64,000 nt of DNA from assembly GCA_905331475.1 (NCBI GenBank), contig CAJNYU010001458.1, forward strand, positions 62,001 through 126,000, written 5' to 3'. Below are positions 21,954 through 33,872 of this stretch, piece by piece. The first letter of the stretch is position 1; every line of letters begins with the position of its first letter. The notes beneath the pieces are model-generated. The model saw only the letters and a program-made list of their open reading frames with translations. It was not told where the DNA came from and made no database searches. The position numbers and the translations under genes were made by a program. Source of the DNA: Rotaria socialis. Its lineage: Eukaryota > Rotifera > Eurotatoria > Philodinida > Philodinidae.

Positions 21954-23231
21954 TTGAAGAAAATAAAACAAGAATAAAAAAGGTGGGCAGGCAAAACTTG
22001 ATTATATATATATATAGTAATGTTTCAATTCGTTCTTATCAAACAATTTGTATCCCGCTGACAATTGTTGTTATGACTATTATCAGCGCACGCAATTCTT
22101 GGAAATAGAGCTGTTGAAATTTCAGTTAATGTCAAAACACCTTTGACGTAATTCCATGTACGAACAGCTTGTATAAAAATTACATGACGACACAAATCGA
22201 ATGGCCTAATAGTGACAATTCATGACGACTTCGACTACCGCTTAGTGATCTTTGATCTGTTGTTATGGAAGAAAAACATTGTAATCCAGAGTTTCTATGT
22301 GTACGTCATAAAGATTAAGTTTATACTTACGCAACTTATGCAATAAATTTGCAACAAAAAAGACAAACTATTCTTGATTTATAATAAACAAATTCGATCA
22401 TTCCACATGTTTCTTTCTTGATTTTGTCGGACTGAGTAGCAAGAACGAATAACGTTGACGAGTGTAATTTGTCTGCATTGAATTCATAGTTGATTGTTTC
22501 CATTTTTTTATTTCAAATGTTGCCTGCTTCGTTCTTTTCTTTATGCGCCATGAAAAGATGAATAATTCATCACTATGGAAATCGTACAAAGATGATTCAC
22601 CAGAATATGCTGCAGGTGATAGATTGAATCAACTCGATTGACTCTAATGCACAACGTGGTCAGGCGAGAGAAAATCGAACGGACCAGTATATGATTCAAG
22701 AGGTAAAATACATGAATGCTAACCCGAAGATGACTTTTTACACAGATACTTCGATTTATTTTCGAGAAAGATTATTAAATTAAACGAGAAAAATTCCGCA
22801 GTGGAAATTATGAAAAAATGCGATCTCAAAATCATATGAATGCTACAAACCAAAAAAGAAACATTTTGCAATCGAATACTCCACATTTCATGCAACAAAT
22901 TAATTTCGATGATATCAATATTAAACGTACGCCATCAGTATTACTTCTATCTTGTACGGTTAACCTAAAAAATATCCTCTCGCGATAAGAATGATCCATC
23001 CTGTCATTATGACACGGAATCATTGTTGACCTTAGAATAGCGAAAATTTAAATATCTACGAATGATACTCGTTTTCCCCTACGTATGCACTTAATTTTAT
23101 TTGCACAAAGATTAAAGAAAAACTAATTTTTTTAAATAGAATATTTTATCAGCACCTTTCACATTATTTTGTATATAGAAAAAAACGAAATCAATAACAT
23201 CAGACATTCATTTGCAAATATTGACTGAATA
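21954..23231. other. Intergenic between divergent genes
   Basis: About 1.3 kb separating the minus-strand calpain from the plus-strand secreted protein, presumably holding both promoters. A (TA)n run lies near 22003-22016. No other feature is recognised. Confidence 0.5.
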
Positions 23232-23825
23232 ATGAAAACCAGTTTCGTCACTGTGTTTCTTTTTACTGCGGTAATCTTCGAAATAAATGCAGATCCTTTC
23301 GTATTTTTTCCTCAACATCTGTTACCTCCGATTGGTACAACATTCAATTTCACTTTCGATGGTTCATTGAGCACAATACATGTCTCGGGAGTCTATAGTA
23401 TACAAGCAGTCACAGGTCCAGATATGAAAACCATTATTGGCTATCGCAATTGGCAATCGTATTCAGGTGGATATAGTGCGATATTCTATGGAGTCTCCTA
23501 TTTGAATGGGACCTATCTCCAAGCACTTGTAGATCCCAATACACAAGAATGTATTAATGTTTTTTCTGAAATAATGGATTGTACTAATTGGCTAAATACT
23601 GGAATTGTTAATTGGGATAGTCGATGTTCATTCGTTCGCGTTGATTCGCCGATTTCTGGCGCTATGACTCTGACGATAGTTGTATCGACATCTGATTTAA
23701 TGCGTCCTGCGAACTTCAGCGGAACAACAACGATGACTGGTTCACCTGATAAAGTAACAATAGCGTATCAATTTTTATCAAAAACTGAAGAGAAAAATTT
23801 TCCATACATAAAATGTTACTTTTAA
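23232..23825 (+). CDS. Orphan secreted protein, 197 aa
   Basis: A single-exon gene. It begins with a clear signal peptide (MKTSFVTVFLFTAVIFEINA) followed by a mature region rich in Thr, Ser, Gly and aromatic residues, with four cysteines (contexts TQECIN, MDCTN, SRCSF, IKCYF), enough for two disulfides. Several N-glycosylation sequons occur (for example NFTF, NGTY, NFSG). I do not recognise the family. Composition and alternating hydrophobicity suggest a beta-rich extracellular domain, which is inference only. An AATAAA-like motif follows the stop at once (about 23828). It is isolated, with its own promoter. Confidence 0.7.
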   Translation: MKTSFVTVFLFTAVIFEINADPFVFFPQHLLPPIGTTFNFTFDGSLSTIHVSGVYSIQAVTGPDMKTIIGYRNWQSYSGGYSAIFYGVSYLNGTYLQALVDPNTQECINVFSEIMDCTNWLNTGIVNWDSRCSFVRVDSPISGAMTLTIVVSTSDLMRPANFSGTTTMTGSPDKVTIAYQFLSKTEEKNFPYIKCYF

Positions 23826-24017
23826 AAAAATAAAACGTCGATAATTGACCATCTTATATCCACGACATTCTTTTGCTGTGTTCATCCTAATCTCTCTTTT
23901 TCTTAAGCCGATTAATTCTTCGTTAATTGTGATACATTTTTCTCATTCACAAAGCAAAGGAGAAAAAGATGAATAGGATGAAAGCTTTTGTATCTCTCAC
24001 TATTCGATTAAACATTG

Positions 24018-24689
24018 ATGCCTCGACGTTGTCATGGATGTTTCCCAATATGTTGCATATCAAGTAAAAGACGTCGATCGTTTTCAATAAATGAAAAGCC
24101 ACACAAGAAAAAAGTCAATAAAGTAAATCCACAACAGGCTGAAAATGTTCAAATCATACCGTCAGCGAAAATTATTCAGCGACAAGATAAAAAACCGTAT
24201 GTAACACATAAAAACGAAATTTTGAGAACGATTTGATTGACCAATCATTTTCTATATAGAGAAACAATTAAAAAGAAACCAGTTATTGAAGAAATTCAAC
24301 CTGAAACACATGTACCCGATCAACAAACAAATGCACCGTCCAACAAAGATAATAAATCATCGTGTTCAGAAACATCTCTTTCTAAATTTTTTCACAAATC
24401 TAAGCAACTCAAAGTATCAGCATTAGCATTGGCTATCAACGATGTTTCAGATGATAACGATGATAAAACGGCTAATAATACAATATCAAGTTGGTCGTCA
24501 TTGACATACAGTGGTCCAACGCATCGACCCAATGTTCAAAGTTATGATTTTGTTCAAAAGAATGATTTTGAAACGATAAAAATATCCAATGATATTAACT
24601 ATACAGAGAGAAGTAAATTAGTTTTAGACAATGTAAAAAAACTTCTTAAAGATCAGCAACAACTTTACAAAAAAGAATTGATCAAATGA
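24018..24689 (+). CDS. Orphan basic protein with Cys-rich N-terminus, 202 aa
   Basis: Two exons, 24018-24196 and 24260-24689, joined through a 63-bp intron with a strong GTATGT donor; the sum is 609 nt, in frame. The N-terminus MPRRCHGCFPICCISSKRRR has a cluster of cysteines followed by basic residues, a pattern often seen in S-acylated membrane-attached proteins (inference). The rest is charged and low in complexity (Lys, Asn, Asp, Ser), probably mostly disordered, ending in a predicted helix (KLVLDNVKKLLKDQQQLYKK). No family is recognised. Codon use and intron form match neighbouring genes, so I consider it real. Confidence 0.6.
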
Positions 24690-25093
24690 AGTTGTTTAGT
24701 TTTAGTTGTATATTATTAATAGTGAAATGAAATATAATGTTTTCTAATTATTAAACAGTTCTTTATTTTAATTAAAAATAAATCTACTCCGTTCTTCATA
24801 GAAACTACAAGACAATAGTTTTTTTCTACTCATTTAGACCGTTGGGAATAAATCAAAACTATTTTGATTCGTTATAATTTCTCTTTTTTTTGCGATGAAC
24901 TCAGGTTCAATCTAAAAAGCAATTATGGCATAAAAACGAAAAGAACTTATTTCTATTAAGAACTATTCTTGGACATTTTCTCTAATCAATAGTGTCAAAT
25001 TGTTTTATTTAAAAAGAAAACTTCTGCGTATAAAAAAAAGTGGTTCTCACTTTAATAAAAAGCTTGAATCGTTAGACTACGATATCTTGTCGT

Positions 25094-26011
25094 TTAGTAA
25101 AGCTTATAAAGAGTTGTTTTGGCAAATAAAACGATGGCTATACAGATAATCATGATTATGAACAATAAACGCATTAAAAATACACAATAATGTTCAAAAA
25201 ATCCATCATTTTCAGTTTCAACGATTTTATGGTACCGATAGACAGGGGGGTCATAATGAGCTGATTTAAGATTAGAAGAAACTTGAGATTCCTTCGATTG
25301 TTTCATCGAATTGTTCCCATGAGAAGAACTTGTCAATGAAGGATTTAAAGTTCGCTTGAAATCCAAAAATTTGTCACAAATTTCGCGTAAAGTAGCTTCT
25401 GTCCAAGGTTTCTCCATTTTGAGAAGTTCCTTGGGTTCGGAGTTTTCACAATGACATTTTCCCATAAATCTGTAGCCAGAATTATTAGATGATTTGGTGA
25501 TGTAGATTTTGAGTTCTTGATAGCATCCTCTACATTGACAAATATTTAATTGTTGAAACTCTGAAGGATCCATTCTCAAATGGACTCGAGCAATATGATC
25601 GTCAAGGTCACTAATAAAATTACCAGAGAGGTCCTTAAAACAACACGTACGATCTGATAGCTTGATTGTCGAACCATCAAGACCTTTTTTTTCCATAGCT
25701 GGTAAACGTTCGTACACAAAGTTGAAATATTGATCATAGCTCTTGATATACTGAAAGGGAAAACGTTGTAATACACTGACTTTGTTTTGTCGTTGTAATT
25801 CTTTAGCAATTCTCAGACGACGTGTATCAATACATTACAATTGTTTGCTATGTTCGAAAATTCTTATTGGCGATAGAGCAGCAGGATCAAGAAACCCATT
25901 TGCCAAAGCAACATATGTTTCACTGACACTCATTGCGCCATTTGAAAATGTTGGATGTAAAAATTCTTGTGCGTATCGCACAGTACTATAATCAATATTC
26001 GAGGTCCACAT
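25094..26011 (-). pseudogene. Membrane-anchored protein gene with one internal stop
   Basis: A single open stretch of 306 codons on the minus strand, interrupted once by TAA at 25837-25835. The upstream part (MWTSNIDYSTVRYAQEFLHP...) and downstream part are in the same frame. The stop falls within HSKQL-stop-CIDTRRLRIAKEL, where family-like proteins with the pattern RY.Q..I...F..G...P..L..I.V....Y.ID.RRL would have an aromatic residue, so the lesion looks like a point mutation in a real domain. Downstream are a Cys-containing segment (NICQCRGCYQEL, GKCHCEN) and one C-terminal transmembrane helix (LLFIIMIICIAIVLFA). Options are a recent pseudogene, a polymorphic null allele, or an assembly base error; a shorter protein starting at MYERLPAMEKK (25717) is also possible. 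Function unknown. Confidence 0.6.
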
Positions 26012-26570
26012 TCGTCTTCAAGCTCACTATTATTGTTTTCTATAATAAGATGTTAAACAAATAAACACATGAGTCAAGACTAAACTAGAAAACATGATTG
26101 CGATTGTTATGTATCAACACCAATCACGTATTTAACTTCGCTTTCAATTTGAGTAGTGTGTTTAACTCATAAGAGTGTGATGGTGTATAGGCACTGCGCA
26201 AACACCCTGTCAATATCGATGTTCGCTCGAAAGATGTCGCGCTTATCTTGAAAATATTTTTTGTTTATTTAATTGTGCGCCTCAAAACAAAAATGGCTAA
26301 AGCTCATTAATAGTGTAAGAAAAAAAGGTAAAAACCAATAAATCATATTGTTAATAATCGTAATGAATGTGTTTGTTCGATAAGAAACTATTTCGAGGTC
26401 GTTACCTTGAAAACGCCATTTTAAAAAAATTGACCGATGGAAGTAATTGTTTCATTGATGCCCTTTTCTTGGTATTATACGGAAAGAAAATTGGATGAAA
26501 TAAAATAGAAAAGTAAATCCTTTTTAACTCAAGTAGCTTTCAATTGTTAAAAATCAACAGTCAGACACTA
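26012..26570. other. Divergent intergenic region upstream of MRM2
   Basis: About 560 bp between the divergently oriented membrane-protein gene and MRM2, presumably a shared promoter region. I do not see a clear TATA box or repeat. Confidence 0.45.
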
Positions 26571-27592
26571 ATGGTGTGCGGAAGATTTTTTTCTAATCGT
26601 TTTTTTTCAACAAGTACGTATTATTCTACGAAATCATGGATGGCTCAACATGTATCCGATCCATATGTTCGTCGATCCGTCAAAGAAAATTATCGAGCAC
26701 GAAGTGCTTTTAAATTGATCGAAATCAATAATATGTATAAATTTCTCGAACCTGGTCATGCTGTTATTGATATGGGTGCAGCTCCTGGTGCATGGTCACA
26801 AGTACTCGTGAAAGAAGTTAATGCTCGTATTACAAAAGGAAAGAAAACTCAACAACCGTCACAACAACAACTGCACCAAACTGAATTGTTACATCCAAAG
26901 GAAATAACATCATTCCATAAAGCGAATCCTGATTTAAAATGTGGAATAGTTATAGCACTTGATCGTAATCCAATTTTTGAAATACCCGGTGCACATATTA
27001 TTGACGATTGGAATTTAACAGAAGAAACAACCAATGATTGTAATAAACGATTACACGATTTATTAAATCGTTTAAAAATTGATAAAGTCGATGGAATTAT
27101 TTCTGATATGTGTCCTAATGTTACTGGCTGTAAAGAAATGGATCATGCAGGTGAGAACTATGAACTTGTAATTCAAAAAAAAGAAAACATTACTTAGATG
27201 AACTTAAAAGCCTACTGAAGTGCCATTTTTTTATGTCCTTTTCAGCTATTGTGAGACTTCAACGACAAGCTCTCGACTTCACTCGCCGATTGTTGAAACC
27301 AAATGGTTATTTTCTTTGCAAATTATTTCAAGGGCAAGATACATTTCAAGAAATGCGTTCATTATTTGAATCTATTTTTCGTATTGTTCATCTGGTAAAA
27401 CCAAGTGCATCACGTGAACAATCACCGGAAATGTATTTGTTAGGATTGAAATATCACGGTGATGCATCAAATACATTAACCACCACTGCTGATACTAATA
27501 TTAATAATCCAAGAATCGAAACAAATCGAGACGAAATTAAAAAACTTCTTGCTGAAGCTCGACGCATACGCACGAAGAAAAATGAAAAATAG
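26571..27592 (+). CDS. MRM2: Mitochondrial rRNA 2'-O-methyltransferase MRM2 (FtsJ/RrmJ family)
   Basis: An SAM-dependent ribose methyltransferase expected to modify the large mitochondrial rRNA. Two exons: 26571-27150 and 27246-27592 (95-bp intron), 927 nt, 308 aa. The first 24 or so residues (MVCGRFFSNRFFSTSTYYS) are basic and hydroxylated, consistent with a mitochondrial targeting peptide. SAM motif I is VIDMGAAPGAWSQVLV. The K-D-K-E catalytic set of FtsJ enzymes is visible: Lys in YRARSAFKL, Asp in IISDMCPNVTG, Lys in FLCKLFQ and Glu in EMYLLGLKY. A Gln/His-rich insertion follows motif I, and a charged tail extends beyond the domain, so the protein is longer than human MRM2 (246 aa). PCM1 starts 92 bp downstream on the same strand. 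Confidence 0.93.
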
Positions 27593-27660
27593 TACCACGC
27601 ATTTGTTTTTGTGCAATTTTTACAATCTCTAACGAACAGATGAATATGTATAAAAACATG

Positions 27661-27675
27661 TATCATTTTTTCTAG
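27661..27675 (+). promoter_or_regulatory. Probable trans-splice acceptor before PCM1
   Basis: A pyrimidine tract ending TTTTTTCTAG lies 9 nt before the PCM1 ATG (27685) and within 90 bp of the MRM2 stop, with no donor exon visible in between. This repeats the SMARCD-ZC3H3 arrangement and fits spliced-leader trans-splicing of a downstream cistron. Confidence 0.45.
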
Positions 27676-27684
27676 ATTACTAAA

Positions 27685-30600
27685 ATGCCAATCAAACGAA
27701 AAATACGCAATTTACCTAGTACAAATGACGAAGTAAACAGATTCGCGCTTTTTTTGNNNNCCCCCCACCCCCATCCCGAATTGCCTCAAAATTTGTCAGT
27801 TTTAGAGTTGTACCCCAAGGGTCTAGGGTTAAAATATTTCGCGGGTTGGACGTTGTTTGGTCGAGTTATAAAAATTTCAAAATTTGAAAAAATCGATTTT
27901 TCCAGCTATTTTGATGTCAGCGGGAAAAGTAATTCTTACCGAGTCCCCTACTCGTATAAAGCTTTCTAAAATAGTTTCGTCTTCGCAAACTTGTTCACTA
28001 GATTCCTCTCTATGGGGTGACATTTTTTTATTTCAGAAAAAAATTCGTTGCCGTAGAGTTTGAGGCTTCAGCATTTCTCTGAAATGGGATTTTTTTTCAA
28101 ACAATGAAAAAGTAGTCTTAGGGAAGGATTGAATTATACCCTTTGGCATGATTAGTTTTCAATGAAACTTACTGTGTACAAGAGGATATCTACTGGGTAC
28201 CCCCTCCCCAAATATCAAGGCTCTAGCATATACTGTTCGACAATAATCCCATTGTGTATACGTTACTATGCATATTCCATTGTTTTAAAGATAATTTTCG
28301 ATAGGAACATCCCAGGTCTCTACGATGTTCCTATCGAAAATTATCTAAAAAATAGTGAAATGTATTCTAATGCAATGGATGTAGCGTATTCGCNATTTTT
28401 TTAAATTTTAAGGTGTCCTTTTTTGATCCGGTTTATTCGAATGAGATCATGCAAATGAATGATGATGAGAATAAAAATGATTTATTAGCTGACGGTATAC
28501 CACGAGGAATATTCGAACAGGAAAACAAGGATGAATTAAATGAAACGTACGATACGGACACAATAACAAATAACGATGATGACAATCGATTGTCAGAAGT
28601 ATGAAAAAATGAATATTAATCAAAGAAATTTATTTTGATGTCTAGACGGTTTCCGCATCGAAAATTGTTAATCGTATAAAACAAATACAGCGTTCCATCG
28701 AACAAGCCGAAGAAATGCTGATATCAATGGATAAATTCAAAGATTTAGTTGTAAACGCTTCGTGTTTGTGATATGACTTCAAATACTTTTTGTTTTGTTT
28801 AATTCTAGCCGGATACTGATGGGCAATATGAAAAGCTTCGTTCACTTATTGTAAATCTTCAAGAACAACAAGCGAGTTATATCAATTTACTTAATTTAAT
28901 TACGGTAAATCACTAGAGTAAAATCGATCTGCATTCGTGTCTTTAACAAGACGAATGATGTCCTTCTCGTTCATTTTTTTTACTATTAACCTTATAGAAA
29001 AAAAAAAGATGATTAAAGCAACTCAAAAGAATTTTATATTAGTATTTGTGTAGGAAACTCACCCCATCTAAATACATAGATCGACATTGTCAAACAAGTC
29101 ATCAAAAGAATGTCGCCTCTTCGTCTAGAAGATTTGATCGAACGAATGGGGGAAGCATTAGCTATAGATATATTTATTTGAGTTCATAGAAAAACGAGTT
29201 GGGTAATTTGATATTGGTTTGGTTTTTGTTGAATATTTAGCTGACAACTGAAGAGCACTCGACATCCGATCGGCGAATGCAAATGAGTACGCATGATGAT
29301 AATGTAGGCATTTTGAAAAAAAAACTGAGCCATCCAATTGAATTTTTGCTTTTATTAATAAATTAGAATGATTTATCACTACGACATAATGTTCAATCGC
29401 ATGTAAAAAGTAAAATAGGTGCTGGACCACAAACGATGAGTTTATCGGACATCGAACAAATCAATCGTAATGATAATTCGAATTATGATTCACTTATTGG
29501 AAGTCTTAAAAGTGATACAGTCAATTGGCAAGATCAACAAGCTACTGTGAGTAAAAATATTATTGCAGATTTTCATAGTTTGACGAGTGTTTTTCTCTCT
29601 TCTATTCAAGTCTGATGACGAAGAAACCGATATTGAAAGCGATAAGGAAATGGAAAAAAATTTACTGCTACAAAAAGAACAAGTAAAAACTAGCAGAAAC
29701 TTGATTGAGATTACCATTATATTTATTTTCATGTTTAGCTTCGTGCTTTACAGGGCCAAAAACGAGCATTGATTGCTCTTAAACGACGTTCAGAAAAACG
29801 TTTAATTGAACAACAAGAATTATCCAGTAAAAAAAGCACAACTCCTAAAACAGCAAACGAAGAAAACATGCTTCTGTCGGATATTAATAATATACGTGAT
29901 CGGTATGAATAAGAGTCAATCAATTTTTTGAATAAATTTATTTATTGTATTTAGCTTAAAAGTACTTCGAAGTCTTTACGATGAAAAATATCAGCATGAA
30001 ATTCAACAATTAAAAAAGTAAGTTCTATTTTTTCGCTTGTATCTCATATTCTTTCCTGTTCATTTAGTTCATCCAACAAACCGCAAAGAGAAACAGAAGG
30101 TCGTTTGAAAGACCTCGAACATGTTCGCGAACGACTAGATGAATTAGAACAAGTCGTAACGCATTATCGAGCCGATTTAAACGATGAAGAAACCTCTAGC
30201 CAGCTAGATAACGTATCTTATTTAGAAACATATTTACAGCATAGATCTCAAACAAATAATAGTGAAGCTCATCAGCAACTTGATAAAACATCAAATGAAT
30301 TAGCTGCTAAAAGATTGTAAGTTTTCATTATAAATTCAATCGCTTGCTTGATATTTTAAAAGAGAGGTCTCGTTGTAGATTGTCCGAGGAAATAAATTTC
30401 AACGAGATGTAATTGAGACCTCTTTATTTAGAAAAATTAAGACAAAATCTCAAGTTTGCCATTTCTTTTTATAAAAAGTACATGTCAAGGTTTTCAGCTC
30501 AAGGAAATCAATTGAACCCCTAAAAGAACTAATGAGAGTCTCGGCGTAATCTTATTATAGATGTTGCATCCGCTCGTGCTATTGTATCTTCTCCGATAAC

Positions 30601-33600
30601 CAGAAGGGGAAACCTCTAAACTCTTATTTTCTAAATGTATAATCAACCACAAATGTTCTCTATTTTTTTTAGAGAACTCGAACAAGCAAAATTGGCATTA
30701 TCTCAACTTCAACAAATGGTCAAAACCATTCAACCTGACGAATTTTCATCGTCTGCTAATTCTACGCCCATGAAGAAGAAAGCATCGTCGAAAAATAATA
30801 GTTTTGAATTTTCTACCAATCCTGGCGTTTTTACTCCGGGCTCATTGGAAAAAATTCAAACTGAAACACCTATTATAAATAATAAATCTTCTCTTTTATC
30901 TCATATTCTTTCATCTCAAACAGTTCCACAATCTCTTCCGGCAACTTCTGTCGATAGTAAAATGTTAGCACAGCATCGTGAAATTGAACGCTTAATCGAA
31001 TCTCGTCAACGTTTACATTCAATAAAAGATCAAATTGCTTCATTACAACAAACTATGACAACACCAACTATTCAGAAAAAGACTGATTTAACAAACGAAC
31101 CAAAACTTGATAATGATAGACTGAACGATTCGAAAAATATTCGTCCAACATATAAATCGTATCGTCAACAAGGTTTGAATCAAAGTGATAATAATCTTGA
31201 CTTATATCCTCTCGATGACGAATCAGAAACTGGCGAAGAATCTGATGATGATAATAATAATAATAATAATAATAGAAATTATTCTTTTCAATGTCATAAA
31301 AAGCAAACGGTATGATAAAATACATTTCAACGTTGAACAAAATAGAATTTTATTTTTTTTAGAATTTTTGTGCCTCTGAAAATGTCGCTGCAAAAAATGA
31401 TCAAAATTCCGATGAATTAAGCAAACAAATGCGTGAAATATGCCGATGTTTATCAACATTCATTGATGAACAAAAAACTTTCAATCGGCATATAGAAGAA
31501 CGTCTCACAACTGCAACAAATTCAACGATAGTGCCAATTGTCAATGCAAATTTTAATCAAATGCAACAACAAAATTTAACACAAAGTCTCGTTGTTAATT
31601 TAAATGCAGCCTATCGCGAAATAGCTGTTTTACAATCGGAAATCAATGCACTTCAATCGGAAAATCTTCGTTTAACATCATCATTATCGTTTGACAATCA
31701 ATATCATCAGAATGTTCCTTCTTCATATTCAAGACATAATTCCAAGGATTCAATCTACAGTCTTGATCGTATTAATCCAAGTATTCGTCCAAGACCACGT
31801 TCAAAATTCGATGAACAATCCAAACCACCACAACAACAACAACAAACTCGTCTTGTAACAACAAATAGTTTATTTGAAAATTCAAATAAAGCATCATTCA
31901 ACAGGCAAAGTACCGGACTACCAACAGCGATTCAATTCGAAAAAAATCATCAAGAAACGAAGCCAATTAATCACGGAAAAAACGGTTAGATATTAAAATT
32001 TTCAATGAGTCTATATGGAAACAGCATGCATGTTTTCCAATGAGTAGTAGTCATTTGGTGCCGAAAGTCTTTGCCGGCTTTCCGATGTTTTAAAACTATA
32101 GGAGAAGACACACCAGGAAGGTGGTGCTCGTGCTGTGCCCTCTTTCGCTTTGAAAAAAATTAAGATTTTCAGAACTAATTCTCCCCCGGATGTTCACGAT
32201 CTCCAACAATAAATTCAATTTATTGTATTTTAGCGAAGCTCTCGAATGACTGTGGGTCATCGCCAAAAGCGATATATCTACGTTCGAAACCAATATCTGC
32301 GAATACTGACCTTTCAACTCAACGGGATAATTCAACAAACGAAAACACTTCAAAATCCTTTATAATTCGTCGCCGGCCAATATCAACTGATAATGATAAC
32401 AATGAATTATACAATTATAAACAAACTACAAGCAATCATTTTGATAGTAACAATGAACAAAAATCAAAAAATGATTTTTCACTAAATATGTTTAATCCGC
32501 AACCGTCCAGCTGTTTTACATCGGCAACTCAAGTATTCTGAAACTTGATCATATAATCGGAAACATTTTTTTAAATATTTTATTCATTTAGAATTTGGAA
32601 AATATCGACACACAAACACTTGATTTACAAGTTAAGTCAATTATGGTTCAATTAATTCCGTATGTCATTGTTTAGTAAAAAAATGATTTTTCAAGCGTCT
32701 TCTTTTCCCTACTAGTTTCATGCGATTACGTATAGATGAAATCTTCAATCGATCTACATTAAATCATACTCGCGAGCGTATTTTATTTTTATTTAAACAG
32801 CAACCGGATTCAGCTGAATTTATACGTCATTTTCAAAATGAGTTTTCTGAATTAATTGAAAAAACAACTGAAAAATATATTGGCTTAAGGTAAAATATTA
32901 TGAACGTTACGATTAATCATTTAATAAATTCAATATTTTGTTAGTATTCGTGAATGTGCTGCCGATCTAATTCGTGATTTATCAGATGTTGCATTTGATG
33001 AATTAGTCAAATATAAAATCTACGAAACTAAAAGTAATTTACAAACAAAAGTTCATGTTGAACACAATACGCAATTATCAAGCAAACAAGAAAATAAATT
33101 TGCAAATTTGGTAAACATGTTTTATTAGAAATATACTTTTAAAAAAGTGATTTTTATTCTAGTATGATCCATCTGCTGGATATCAGGAGCACAGCAACAA
33201 TCCCAATTTGATGATGGAGAGAATGATGGTAAATATCATATCGAATTGGCGGAATCAGAAAATCGACCATTAACATTGTATGTATTAATTTAAAACTCTG
33301 ACTAAGATTTATCAGAGAGCCACTGGGAGAATTTAATTTACTTGATGAGATCTATTCACGAAAAAGGGTTCTTAAAAAGAAAGTCATATTTTAGTGTTTG
33401 ACAGCTACTGAGTTGAAAATTTTTTTATACGGTTTACATATTGTCTAGAATATCACAGTAAAAACAGTCCGACGTTTTCTAGTTCGGTATGTGTTTGTTT
33501 GTTAGAAAAATTTCTCATTTTATGCACCTTGGAATGGCTTGAATTTTTAGAGAAGCTTCTTCACTGATATTGCGATTGCAGCAACAATGCATAGTTTTTT

Positions 33601-33872
33601 TTTTCTTCAAATTTTTTTTGATGAATAGAATTGGTAGTGATGAAGAAGATAATGATGCTGATCAAGAAGAAACTACTGATAGTGAATTAGAAACAGCTGT
33701 ATCTCGTCAAGGAACTTATTTTGATGAAAACGACAGTCCACTTCCGACTAATTTGAATTCCAATGGGCACGAATATGTTCTGGTCAATCGTTCCGAAAGT
33801 GCTAATATTATGCCTGAAGATGAAGAACCAAAAACAGAAGATGATGAGAATGAAGAAATCGATACTTCATAA
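27685..33872 (+). CDS. PCM1: Pericentriolar material 1 (PCM1) orthologue
   Basis: The scaffold of centriolar satellites, needed for centrosome and cilium protein delivery. Model of 18 exons: 27685-27732, 28413-28598, 28646-28750, 28809-28904, 29241-29303, 29367-29546, 29611-29682, 29739-29902, 29955-30017, 30068-30316, 30673-31309, 31363-31984, 32234-32532, 32592-32659, 32716-32889, 32945-33110, 33195-33277 and 33629-33872. The sum is 3519 nt (1172 aa; human 2024). Successive coiled-coil blocks line up with human PCM1: IVNRIKQIQRSIEQA, QLRALQG-type LRALQGQKRALIALKRRS, HVRERLDELEQVVTHY, KLALSQLQQMVKTIQPDE and IERLIESRQRLHSIKDQI. The PCM1_C domain follows (LIPFMRLRIDEIF, SAEFIRHFQNEFSELI, ECAADLIRDLSDVAFDELV), then an acidic tail (SDEEDNDADQEE). 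Exon 1 and its junction are least certain because gaps lie in intron 1. A poly-A signal is near 34155. Confidence 0.88.
27757..27760. other. Small assembly gap (4 N)
   Basis: Four N in PCM1 intron 1, directly followed by a C-rich tract. With the single N at 28394 it brackets a 633-bp segment that may have been placed by scaffolding. Confidence 0.95.
28290..28345. repeat. Perfect 22-bp inverted repeat in PCM1 intron 1
   Basis: Arms 28290-28311 and 28324-28345 are exact reverse complements (starting GATAATTTTCGATAGG) around a 12-nt loop. The hairpin lies in the gap-bracketed segment 27761-28393, which carries no coding signal and may be a non-autonomous transposon fragment. Confidence 0.75.
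28394..28394. other. Single unresolved base (N)
   Basis: One N, 19 bp before the proposed acceptor of PCM1 exon 2. It marks the right edge of the doubtful segment in intron 1. Confidence 0.95.
31245..31274 (+). repeat. In-frame trinucleotide repeat in PCM1
   Basis: A GAT/AAT triplet run coding for Asp then seven Asn residues within PCM1 exon 11. It is length-variable in principle without breaking the frame. Confidence 0.7.

Noticed and set aside
29076-29172. Possible extra PCM1 exon in intron 4
   Set aside because: It is open for about 30 codons after an AG, but it does not match PCM1 and the neighbouring exons join in phase without it.
33163-33228. Alternative start of PCM1 exon 17
   Set aside because: This acceptor leads to a frame that stops. 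The acceptor at 33194 gives a frame that continues into the acidic tail and keeps the total divisible by three.
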